Of a stretch of DNA of 64,000 nt, positions 1 to 7,300 are shown in pieces. The stretch lies in NCBI RefSeq assembly GCF_049240685.1, contig NZ_JBMLSD010000437.1:1-64000 (forward strand). The letters run 5' to 3'. Numbering within the stretch: the first letter of the stretch is position 1; the number at the start of each line of letters is the position of its first letter. The position numbers and the translations under genes were made by a program. The notes under the pieces were generated by a model that worked only from the letters and a program-made list of their open reading frames with translations, was not told where the DNA came from and did not search any database. The stretch is from Flectobacillus sp049240685. Lineage in GTDB: Bacteria > Bacteroidota > Bacteroidia > Cytophagales > Spirosomataceae.

Positions 1-60
1 GATACCTGAAAGCTTAAAGCACAATCTTAAACTTTATCTGGTGTACTAACTTAAATCACA
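1..60. repeat. Truncated end of dispersed repeat family 1
   Basis: The first bases (GATACCTGAAAGCTT and a following GTACTAACTTAA) match the end of the element seen whole at 37136-37245. The rest of this copy lies outside the window. It precedes the pdxA-like gene, and no other upstream signal is visible. Confidence 0.45.
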
Positions 61-91
61 ATTCAACATTAAAAATTCTGCATTAGTACTT

Positions 92-1120
92 ATGTCAGCA
101 TTACCAATTATCGGAATCACCATGGGGGATCCAGCCAGTATTGGCCCCGAAATCGCTATAAAAGCCTTATTAGATCAGAGTATTTATCAAACTTGTCGCC
201 CATTGTTGGTAGGTAGCGCCAATGTTTTTAGTCATATCATCAATTTATTAGGTCTCGAAGCTACGATTAATCCTATTAAATCAGTAAAAGAGGCGCAGTT
301 CCAATTTGGACAAATTGATGTTTATGACTTGGACAATGTGGATATGGAAACTTTGCGCTTTGGCGAAATATCAGCCATGTGCGGAGAGGCCTCTTTTCAA
401 GCGGTAAAAACGGTTATTGAACTAGCCTTGGCCAATGAAATTGACGCAACCGTAACTGGTCCTATCAACAAAAAGTCTATCAACGAGGCAGGTCATCACT
501 TTGCGGGACATACCGAAATTTATGCGCATTACACCAATACAAAAAAATATGCCATGCTTTTGGTAGAGGATAAACTAAAAGTAATCCACGTATCCACGCA
601 CGTATCCTTGCGCCAAGCTTGTGATTTAGTAAAAAAAGAACGTATTCTACAAGTAACAGAATTGCTACATACAGGCATGAAACGTTTGGGCGAAACCAAT
701 ATGCGTATTGGTATTGCAGGGCTAAATCCGCATGCGGGCGACTCAGGTCTGTTCGGTACAGAAGAAGCTGAAGACATTGCCCCAGCAGTAGAAGAAGCTT
801 TGAGTTTAGGATACGAAGTAGAAGGACCTGTTCCGCCAGATACCTTGTTTGCCAAAGCTGCAACTGGTTATTATGGTGGGGTAGTAGCGATGTACCACGA
901 CCAAGGACATATTCCTTTCAAACTTACTGGTTTTAGATGGAATGCCGAAAAAGGTCAAATGGATAGCGTAAAAGGCGTAAACATTACGCTAGGTTTACCC
1001 ATTATCCGTACATCGGTAGACCATGGAACGGCTTTTGAAATTGCAGGAAAAGGCATCGCCAGTCCTGACGCTATGACTTTGGCTATCGAAAGTGCTATTC
1101 AATTGAGTAAGAATAGGTAA
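92..1120 (+). CDS. PdxA-family 4-phospho-acid-sugar dehydrogenase (PdxA2-like)
   Basis: This 342-residue protein belongs to the PdxA family of NAD-dependent, metal-binding dehydrogenases. It starts with the family motif GITMGDPASIGPE (residues 8-20). The three metal-binding histidines of the family are in place: H170 (STHVSL), H214 (NPHAG) and H269 (YHDQGH). Family members oxidise and decarboxylate either 4-phosphohydroxy-L-threonine in vitamin B6 synthesis or 4-phospho-D-threonate/erythronate in acid-sugar catabolism (PdxA2). The next gene is a DUF1537 acid-sugar kinase, the known partner of PdxA2, so I infer the catabolic role. A short segment at residues 281-293 between the metal site and the SVDHGTAFEIAGKG motif looks longer than in typical PdxA. 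Cytoplasmic. No B6 genes are nearby. The exact substrate is unknown. Confidence 0.85.
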   Translation: MSALPIIGITMGDPASIGPEIAIKALLDQSIYQTCRPLLVGSANVFSHIINLLGLEATINPIKSVKEAQFQFGQIDVYDLDNVDMETLRFGEISAMCGEASFQAVKTVIELALANEIDATVTGPINKKSINEAGHHFAGHTEIYAHYTNTKKYAMLLVEDKLKVIHVSTHVSLRQACDLVKKERILQVTELLHTGMKRLGETNMRIGIAGLNPHAGDSGLFGTEEAEDIAPAVEEALSLGYEVEGPVPPDTLFAKAATGYYGGVVAMYHDQGHIPFKLTGFRWNAEKGQMDSVKGVNITLGLPIIRTSVDHGTAFEIAGKGIASPDAMTLAIESAIQLSKNR

Positions 1121-1193
1121 TAAATAAGGGACAAAGGCACAAAGTTCTTTCCTCAGTCCATTTACCACTTTTATTCATTTTCTAATAGTATTT

Positions 1194-1308
1194 ATTGTAC
1201 GAAAGATTGTAAGAACTATCTATTTCGGAAGTAAAGTAAAAAATAAAGGTATTTTACTTTTTTTCCGAAATCCTAAATCTGAAATAGTAAGAAATCCTTC
1301 GTACAATT
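1194..1308. repeat. Dispersed repeat family 2, copy with imperfect terminal inverted repeats
   Basis: This intergenic block begins ATTGTACGAAAGATT and ends AAATCCTTCGTACAAT, which are near inverted copies. The inner parts CTATTTCGGA and TCCGAAAT...CTGAAATAG also pair. Related copies sit at 13571-13690 and 62691-62819. It fills most of the 202-bp space between the dehydrogenase and kinase genes. Confidence 0.6.
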
Positions 1309-1322
1309 CTAATTTTCTAATT

Positions 1323-2489
1323 ATGATTCTTGTCATTGCTGACGACCTCACTGGTGCTGCCGAAATAGCTGGAATTGGATTGAGATATGGGCTCAAGGTA
1401 AGAGTTTGTACAGAAATTATTCAAGAAGTAACAGAGGATTTATTGGTCATTTCGGCAGATACACGTTCTCTAACTGAAAATCAAGCGGTTGCCAAAGTTG
1501 AGTATCTGATTAAAAGCAGTCAACAGTATAAGCCAAGTTTGATTTATAAAAAGATTGATTCTGTCCTACGCGGTCATGTTTTGGCTGAAATTAAGGCGAT
1601 TCAACAGGTTTTTAGTAAAAAAAATTGTCTAATTATTCCTACAAATCCATCCATGGGGCGAAGAATACAGGATGGGAAATATTATGTAGGTGATAAATTA
1701 GCGCATGAAACCGCTTTTGCTCATGACCCTGAATTTCCGATTCAGGATAGCGAGGTAATTAATATGCTTCGTGCCAAACCTACTGATCAAGTTCGCGTAT
1801 TGGCACAACCAATTTTACCATTACAAGGAATAATAATCGCTGAAGTTGCACAGAAAGAAGATTTGACAAAATGGGCATCACAATGGGCAAAAATTGACCT
1901 ATTGGTCGGCGGAGCGGAGTTCTTTGCCTCAATTTTGTCAAATTTAGGGTATAATCCTGTGGAAAAAATCTTTTCTCATCAACAAACAGTCAATAATTGT
2001 CTGTACGTCAGTGGAACGACTTTTAGTGATAGTGTAGAAAAAATACAAAACCATGCCAGTCATACGGGAGGTGTTTGCTATTTACCTCATGAATTAGTCA
2101 GACAGCCCATTGACTCAGAAGAATTTAACCAATCGTTAAATCGTTGGGCAAGCGAAATCATTCAATGCTTTGGTCAACATCAGGTAGTCATTATTGCTAT
2201 TGAAAAACAGTTGGATACGACCAAAATAACACCCGCTGAATTGGCTAAATTAATGGCTAAAGTTGTCAAAAAAGTATTGAATCAAGTGCATTTAGCAGAA
2301 ATACTCATCGAAGGAGGTGCTACGTCAGCCGCTATTTTGGCAGAAATTCCTTTACAAAACTTTCTTCCTACCGAAGAATTTGCTCAAGGGGTAATTCGTA
2401 TGCAAAGCCTCGAACGTCCGAGTACCTATTTAACACTCAAACCAGGAAGTTACGCATGGCCACAAGCCGTGACGTATGCTCAACTGTAG
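1323..2489 (+). CDS. DUF1537 (four-carbon / 3-oxo acid sugar) kinase
   Basis: This 388-residue cytoplasmic kinase shows the DUF1537 hallmarks. The N-terminal domain has ADDLTGA at residues 6-12 and the substrate-loop motif KKIDSVLRGH at 76-85. The C-terminal nucleotide-binding domain has GGATS at 331-335 and a KPG motif near residue 377. The family phosphorylates D-threonate, D-erythronate, 3-oxo-tetronates or 3-oxo-isoapionate on O4. GGATS replaces the more usual GGET/DTS, a modest change in the nucleotide loop. It lies downstream of the PdxA-like gene (its usual partner) with a repeat between them, and just upstream of a sodium symporter. The RLP at 29011-30255 makes a branched-chain acid sugar such as 3-oxo-isoapionate possible as well as threonate. 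Substrate not settled. Confidence 0.85.
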   Translation: MILVIADDLTGAAEIAGIGLRYGLKVRVCTEIIQEVTEDLLVISADTRSLTENQAVAKVEYLIKSSQQYKPSLIYKKIDSVLRGHVLAEIKAIQQVFSKKNCLIIPTNPSMGRRIQDGKYYVGDKLAHETAFAHDPEFPIQDSEVINMLRAKPTDQVRVLAQPILPLQGIIIAEVAQKEDLTKWASQWAKIDLLVGGAEFFASILSNLGYNPVEKIFSHQQTVNNCLYVSGTTFSDSVEKIQNHASHTGGVCYLPHELVRQPIDSEEFNQSLNRWASEIIQCFGQHQVVIIAIEKQLDTTKITPAELAKLMAKVVKKVLNQVHLAEILIEGGATSAAILAEIPLQNFLPTEEFAQGVIRMQSLERPSTYLTLKPGSYAWPQAVTYAQL

Positions 2490-2508
2490 AAAACATTACC
2501 ACCAACCA

Positions 2509-4059
2509 ATGAACCATACATTACATGCCATTGACTATGGCATTATTTTGTTTTTTTTAGTATTGACGTTATACTTCGGTTTTATTTTCGCCAACAAACA
2601 AAAAACAACTCAAAATTATTTTCTTGCTAAAGGTAAAGTACCTTCTTGGGCCATTGGCATGTCCTTGTTGGCCACACTTATCAGTAGTGTAACTTTTTTG
2701 GGATACCCCGGCGAAGGCTATTCTTCCAACTGGATTTTATTGGTACAAGGCTTAATGGTGCCCATTGTTTTGTTGGGAACGATATGGTTTATTGTACCTA
2801 TTTTCAGAAAAGTCATAGGACTCAGTACCTACGAATACTTCGAAAAACGTTTTGGGCGCTTTGCTCGCTATTATAGCTCTTCTTCTTTTATTCTCCGTCA
2901 ATTTTCGGGTATGGGAACGGTATTATTCCTGATGGCAATTGCATTGGGTAATCTTACTGGACAATCGCCTTTGTTAATCATGTTGGTGATTGGGGGAATT
3001 ATCATTTTGGTCAATCTTAAAGGTGGTATCGAGGCCGTTATTTGGCTCGATGTATTCCAAGGTTTTATGTTGCTGGCTAGTGGTATTACCTGTTTGGTAG
3101 TTTTATTATATTCTATCAAAGGCGGTTTTTCGGAGGCATGGCAAATCGCCTCTAGCAAAGGTCATACAGGCTTTGGCCCTTATGAGTTAGATTTAAGCAA
3201 ATTGACTTTTATCGTGATGGTCATCAATGGTAGTTTTTATGCTATCCAAAAATATGGAACAGACCAAACTGTTGTTCAGCGATATTTAACCGCCAAAACA
3301 GACCGTCAAGCTATCAGAGCCTCACTTATGGGTATTTTCTTAACCGTACCTGTTTGGATGATGTTTATGTTTATCGGAACGCTACTTTTTGTATTTTACC
3401 AACAAAATCCACTTCCTGAAAAGATACAAGCCGATGCCGTTTTTCCATACTTCATGATGACCCAATTACCAACTGGTGTAGTAGGTTTTATACTTTCTGC
3501 TTTAATATCGGCGGCGATTTGTAGCTTAAGTGCCGACCTCAATTCATTGGCTGCAGTAGGCGTAGAAGATTATTACAAAGTATTGCGTCCCAACCAAAGC
3601 GATGAAAGTTATCTGAAAGCCAGTAAATGGATTGTTGTTCTTTCAGGAGTAATCACCCTACTTATCGGTGCGCTGTACTTAAGCACTGGTAGCGAAGGAG
3701 TACTTGGAATTGTATTCACATTGTATGCCATATTCTCAGGAGGTATTGTTGGTATTTTCTTGTTGGGCTTGCTCAGCAGTCGTGCCAATACACAAGGCGT
3801 AAATATTGGTATTTTTGTCTGTATTCTTTTTACTGCCTATGCTTTTTTGACATCAACTCAAATCGGATTAGGCGACCAAAAATCGCTATTATTAGACCTA
3901 GGAGCGTATAATTTCCCACACCATAAACTTATGTTGGGGGTATACAGTCACCTGATTGTGATTGTGGTAGGATATGTGGCTAGTTTATTTTTTCCAGCAC
4001 CTAACTGTGATAAAAATTTATTACTAAAAGGTTGGTTTGAGGATAGAAAGAAAAAGTAA
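2509..4059 (+). CDS. Sodium/solute symporter (SSS, SLC5 family)
   Basis: This is a 516-residue inner-membrane protein of about 13 hydrophobic segments in the sodium:solute symporter family. The N-terminal part carries the family pattern NYFLAKGKVPSWAIGMS followed by LATLISSVTFLGYPGEGY. Conserved mid-region features include DQTVVQRYL and AALCSL-like SAAICSLSADLNS. I chose the ATG at 2509 over the upstream ATG at 2476, which would overlap the kinase and add eleven charged residues before the first membrane segment. The gene follows the kinase by 19 bases and precedes GH95 by 31 bases, so these form one operon. Likely cargo is a sugar or acid sugar released by the locus. The cargo cannot be read from sequence. 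Confidence 0.85.
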   Translation: MNHTLHAIDYGIILFFLVLTLYFGFIFANKQKTTQNYFLAKGKVPSWAIGMSLLATLISSVTFLGYPGEGYSSNWILLVQGLMVPIVLLGTIWFIVPIFRKVIGLSTYEYFEKRFGRFARYYSSSSFILRQFSGMGTVLFLMAIALGNLTGQSPLLIMLVIGGIIILVNLKGGIEAVIWLDVFQGFMLLASGITCLVVLLYSIKGGFSEAWQIASSKGHTGFGPYELDLSKLTFIVMVINGSFYAIQKYGTDQTVVQRYLTAKTDRQAIRASLMGIFLTVPVWMMFMFIGTLLFVFYQQNPLPEKIQADAVFPYFMMTQLPTGVVGFILSALISAAICSLSADLNSLAAVGVEDYYKVLRPNQSDESYLKASKWIVVLSGVITLLIGALYLSTGSEGVLGIVFTLYAIFSGGIVGIFLLGLLSSRANTQGVNIGIFVCILFTAYAFLTSTQIGLGDQKSLLLDLGAYNFPHHKLMLGVYSHLIVIVVGYVASLFFPAPNCDKNLLLKGWFEDRKKK

Positions 4060-4090
4060 TACTATAATCAATTCTCTAAACTTAAAGCTT

Positions 4091-6871
4091 ATGAAAAAGC
4101 TATCTTTCGTGCTTTTGGGTTTAATTTTTACCCATATTCTTAGTGCTCAAAATTATCAACTATGGTATGATAAACCAGCCCAGAAATGGACGGATGCTTT
4201 ACCATTGGGAAATGGACGCATTGGTGCAATGGTTTTTGGAAATCCTTCCCAAGAACATATTCAATTCAATGAAGAAACGCTTTGGACAGGAGAACCTCGT
4301 GAGTATAATCGAAAAGATGCCTATCAATATTTGGGGCAAATTCGTCAGTTATTGCAAGAAGGAAAACAAAAAGAAGCTGAGGCATTAGCCGAAAAGCAAT
4401 TTATGGGGCTCAAAAGCCATGAAGGCAAACGAGAAATTTGGATTGCAGATATGTTGGCTTTGAAAGGAATATCTGGAAATCCTTCACAAATAAACTTTGA
4501 TGACTCATCTTGGAAAACCATGACCGTACCATCCTATGAAGGCTGGGAAGCTGTTGGATATGAAGGCTTAGACGGAGCTGTTTGGTTCAGAACAACCATT
4601 GATATTCCAGCAGGTTGGGAAAACCAAACGCTCGTATTAGATTTGAATCGCATCCGAGATTATGACTATACCTATATCAATGGAAAATTGATTGGTAGTT
4701 CACAGCATACTGAAGGGCGTAAATATCAAATTCCTGCCAATACTTTACACGTAGGAAAAAACTTAATAGCGATACAAGTATTGAACTTTTCCGATAAAGG
4801 AGGTATTGCAGGCTACAAAGATACCTCTCGTCATATTGGCTTATATCCTGTGGGTCAGGAGGATAAAAAAATCTCGTTGAATGGTCAATGGAAATACTTT
4901 ATCCAAAGCGATGAAACGCCAGCAGTAGGCAAATATCAAGCTGATTACCAACCATTTGGCGATTTGTATATCAATTTTCTGCATGGAAAAGAATATCAAA
5001 AATATCGTCGCTCTCTTAATTTAGCAACTGCCGAATCTCAAACAGAATATACGGTTGATAATGTTGTTTTCAAAAGAGAATACTTTGTTAGTCAGCCTCA
5101 TCAAGTATTGGCCATTCGTTTGACAGCCAATAAAACTCATCAAATCAACTTAGAGAGTTTTTTAACAAGTCCACACAAAAATTATAGCTTTAAATCTCTC
5201 GGAAATAATACGTGGGAGTTGTCGGTAAAAGTTCGAAATGGCGGATTGTTTGGAAAAGCCTATTTACAAATCCAACAAAAAAATGGCTCTTTAGAAGAGA
5301 ATGCTGGGAAAATCGAGATTAAAGGAGCCGATGAAGTAATTTTTTACCTGACCGCCGCTACTAATTTTGTCAATTATCAAAATATTTCGGGAAACCCTCA
5401 AAAGCGTTGTGAGGAAGTTTTTAGCAAACTAAAAGGAATATCTTACGAGCAAATTCGAAAGGCGCATTTATCAGAATATCAAAAATATTACAAACGTTTT
5501 GCCATCGAGTTAGGTCAGGATTCCAAAAGTCATCTACCTACGGATGTTCGTTTAGCAAATTTTGGTAAAGAAAATGATCCTTCATTTGCCGCATTGTATG
5601 TTCAATATGGACGCTATTTGTTGATTTCAGCCTCTCTTCCCAATACACAACCCTCTAATTTACAGGGTATTTGGAATGATTTGTTGGCCCCACCTTGGGG
5701 AAGCAAGTACACCACCAATATCAATGCCGAAATGAACTATTGGCCAGCGGGAGTTTTGAACCTTATTCCTACACAACAGCCTCTTATACAAATGATTACA
5801 GATTTGTATAAAACTGGTAAAATTACGGCAAAAAATTACTATAATGCCCGTGGTTGGGTAGTTCATCACAATACGGATTTGTGGCGAGGAACAGCCCCAA
5901 TCAACGCCTCAAACCATGGTATTTGGGTGAGTGGTGCTGGTTGGCTAAGTCAGCATTTGTGGGAACATTATCAGTACACACAGGATAAAGAGTTTTTACG
6001 AAAAACGGCTTATCCTATCATGAAATCAGCTTCAGAATTTTTTGTGGATTTTTTGGTAAAAGATCCTAAAACAGGTTGGCTTATCAGTACGCCTTCTAAT
6101 TCACCAGAACAAGGTGGACTAGTAGCTGGACCGACAATGGATCATCAGATTATCAGAGAATTATATAAAAATACCATTAAAGCTTCTCAGGTTTTAGGAA
6201 TAGATAAAGCCTTTGCAGACACGCTTAATCAACAATACAAGCAGATTGCGCCAAATCAAATTGGTAAGCATGGACAATTGCAGGAATGGTTACAAGATTT
6301 GGATGACCACAAAAATAATCACCGACATGTATCGCATCTTTGGGGCGTTCACCCAGGGCATGATATTGGCTGGGACATCGATTCGACGATGATGAAAGCC
6401 GCTCGACAATCACTTATTTATCGTGGCGACGAAGGTACTGGCTGGAGTTTGGCTTGGAAAATTAATTTCTGGGCAAGATTTCATGAGGGCGAGCACGCAT
6501 TACAATTAGTCAAAATGTTGCTCAGACCTGCCACAAGTGCAGGCGGTTCATACCTAAACCTATTCGATGCCCATCCGCCATTCCAAATAGATGGCAATTT
6601 TGGAGGTGCGGCGGGTATTGCCGAAATGCTTATCCAAAGTCAAACAGATATTATTGAGTTATTACCTGCTTTACCAAAAGATTGGTCAGAGGGTAAGGTA
6701 AAAGGAATTCAGGCTAGGGGAGGGTATATCTTGAGCTATGCTTGGAAAAATGGCAAAATCACAGAATTGAGTATGACAAGTAGAGAGACTACTACCTGCA
6801 AAATAAGAATTAATCAGGTGGTACATACCCTCAAGCTACAGTCTAATAAGCCCTACCTCATCAAATTTTAA
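4091..6871 (+). CDS. GH95 family alpha-L-fucosidase/alpha-L-galactosidase with inserted beta-sandwich
   Basis: This exported protein (926 residues from the ATG at 4091; an in-frame ATG at 4037 overlaps the symporter and lacks a signal peptide) is a GH95 glycoside hydrolase. A signal peptide ends near AQ (19-20). The GH95 N-terminal beta domain is split. Residues 21-107 match it, residues about 108-280 form an extra jelly-roll resembling the sugar-binding domain of GH2 (DDSSWKTMTVP, WFRTTIDIP, YINGKLIG), and GH95 resumes at YQPFGDLYINF (286-296). Catalytic residues known from the Bifidobacterium enzyme are visible: N543 and N545 (TTNINAEMNYW), E673 (SPEQGG) and D833 (QIDGNFGG). GH95 removes alpha-L-fucose or, in pectin loci, alpha-L-galactose. 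Fourth gene of the first plus-strand operon. Confidence 0.88.
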   Translation: MKKLSFVLLGLIFTHILSAQNYQLWYDKPAQKWTDALPLGNGRIGAMVFGNPSQEHIQFNEETLWTGEPREYNRKDAYQYLGQIRQLLQEGKQKEAEALAEKQFMGLKSHEGKREIWIADMLALKGISGNPSQINFDDSSWKTMTVPSYEGWEAVGYEGLDGAVWFRTTIDIPAGWENQTLVLDLNRIRDYDYTYINGKLIGSSQHTEGRKYQIPANTLHVGKNLIAIQVLNFSDKGGIAGYKDTSRHIGLYPVGQEDKKISLNGQWKYFIQSDETPAVGKYQADYQPFGDLYINFLHGKEYQKYRRSLNLATAESQTEYTVDNVVFKREYFVSQPHQVLAIRLTANKTHQINLESFLTSPHKNYSFKSLGNNTWELSVKVRNGGLFGKAYLQIQQKNGSLEENAGKIEIKGADEVIFYLTAATNFVNYQNISGNPQKRCEEVFSKLKGISYEQIRKAHLSEYQKYYKRFAIELGQDSKSHLPTDVRLANFGKENDPSFAALYVQYGRYLLISASLPNTQPSNLQGIWNDLLAPPWGSKYTTNINAEMNYWPAGVLNLIPTQQPLIQMITDLYKTGKITAKNYYNARGWVVHHNTDLWRGTAPINASNHGIWVSGAGWLSQHLWEHYQYTQDKEFLRKTAYPIMKSASEFFVDFLVKDPKTGWLISTPSNSPEQGGLVAGPTMDHQIIRELYKNTIKASQVLGIDKAFADTLNQQYKQIAPNQIGKHGQLQEWLQDLDDHKNNHRHVSHLWGVHPGHDIGWDIDSTMMKAARQSLIYRGDEGTGWSLAWKINFWARFHEGEHALQLVKMLLRPATSAGGSYLNLFDAHPPFQIDGNFGGAAGIAEMLIQSQTDIIELLPALPKDWSEGKVKGIQARGGYILSYAWKNGKITELSMTSRETTTCKIRINQVVHTLKLQSNKPYLIKF

Positions 6872-6973
6872 ACTTTTCTAGTCAATAAGTAGGGAAACGT
6901 TGTTAGTTAACAGTCTGATTACTGGACAAAATGAGAAAGTCTGATACAGGAATATCGACTTTTTCACTGATTT

Positions 6974-7028
6974 TTTTAAAACAGTTTTAAACTGTTTTAA
7001 AAATGAGTCCAAGACTAAGTCTTGAACT
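6974..7028. repeat. Composite REP-like palindromes
   Basis: Two adjacent palindromes. The first has 14-base arms TTTTAAAACAGTTT / AAACTGTTTTAAAA around one T (6974-7002). The second is AGTCCAAGAC-TAA-GTCTTGAACT (7006-7028). The same pair of stem types recurs at 35047-35096, and the second recurs perfectly at 36917-36939. The first could also serve as a terminator after GH95. Confidence 0.55.
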
Positions 7029-7031
7029 GGT

Positions 7032-7125
7032 AAATGGGCTTTGGAAAAATGCAGGTCTGTGGTTTTTAAATACATTTTTAACACTCTGTGCCTGTTGCCT
7101 TGTCCCTAAACACATAACTTAAATC
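7032..7125 (-). repeat. Dispersed repeat family 1 copy
   Basis: The copy contains GGGCTTTGGAAAAATGCAGG, then CTGTGCCTGTTGCCTTGTCC and ACACATAACTTAAATC. It matches 35261-35380 in the same orientation and 51495-51600 as reverse complement. Confidence 0.6.
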
Positions 7126-7163
7126 TTTTTTTGCTTGATTACTTACTTCAAGAAGTTCCTGTC

Positions 7164-7197
7164 AACACGAGATATTTCCTCAAAGGTATCTCGTGTT
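7164..7197. promoter_or_regulatory. Inverted repeat upstream of GH2 gene
   Basis: Perfect 11-base arms AACACGAGATA / TATCTCGTGTT separated by 12 bases, abutting a TAATTTTG box at 7197-7204. It may be an operator, or the end of an upstream transcript because AATTTT follows. Its position just before promoter-like boxes favours regulation, but this is inference. Confidence 0.4.
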
Positions 7198-7251
7198 AAT
7201 TTTGTACAATACTTTGAAAAAATCTTACCGAAAACATCGCTTTTGCCTACC

Positions 7252-7259
7252 TATTTTTG
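7252..7259 (+). promoter_or_regulatory. Bacteroidetes-type -7 box (TATTTTTG) before GH2
   Basis: TATTTTTG fits the Bacteroidetes TAnnTTTG -7 element and is followed by TACAAT, 42 bases before the GH2 start codon. No clear -33 TTTG is seen at the right distance. An alternative box TAATTTTG lies at 7197-7204, also followed by TACAAT. Confidence 0.35.
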
Positions 7260-7300
7260 TACAATAATTCTGATAAAATTCATTTTACCGATATTTACCT

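Larger units (their letters stand above)
6872..7300. other. 429-bp gap holding hairpins and a repeat copy
   Basis: No gene is supported here. It holds a palindrome rich in AT (6974-7002), a CCAAGAC/GTCTTG hairpin (7006-7028), a family-1 repeat copy (7032-7125), an 11-bp-arm inverted repeat (7164-7197) and two promoter-like TAnnTTTG boxes before the GH2 gene. Confidence 0.6.

Noticed and set aside
480..863. Minus-strand open frame of 127 codons inside the pdxA-like gene
   Set aside because: Leu-rich antisense frame; the plus-strand gene has all catalytic motifs.
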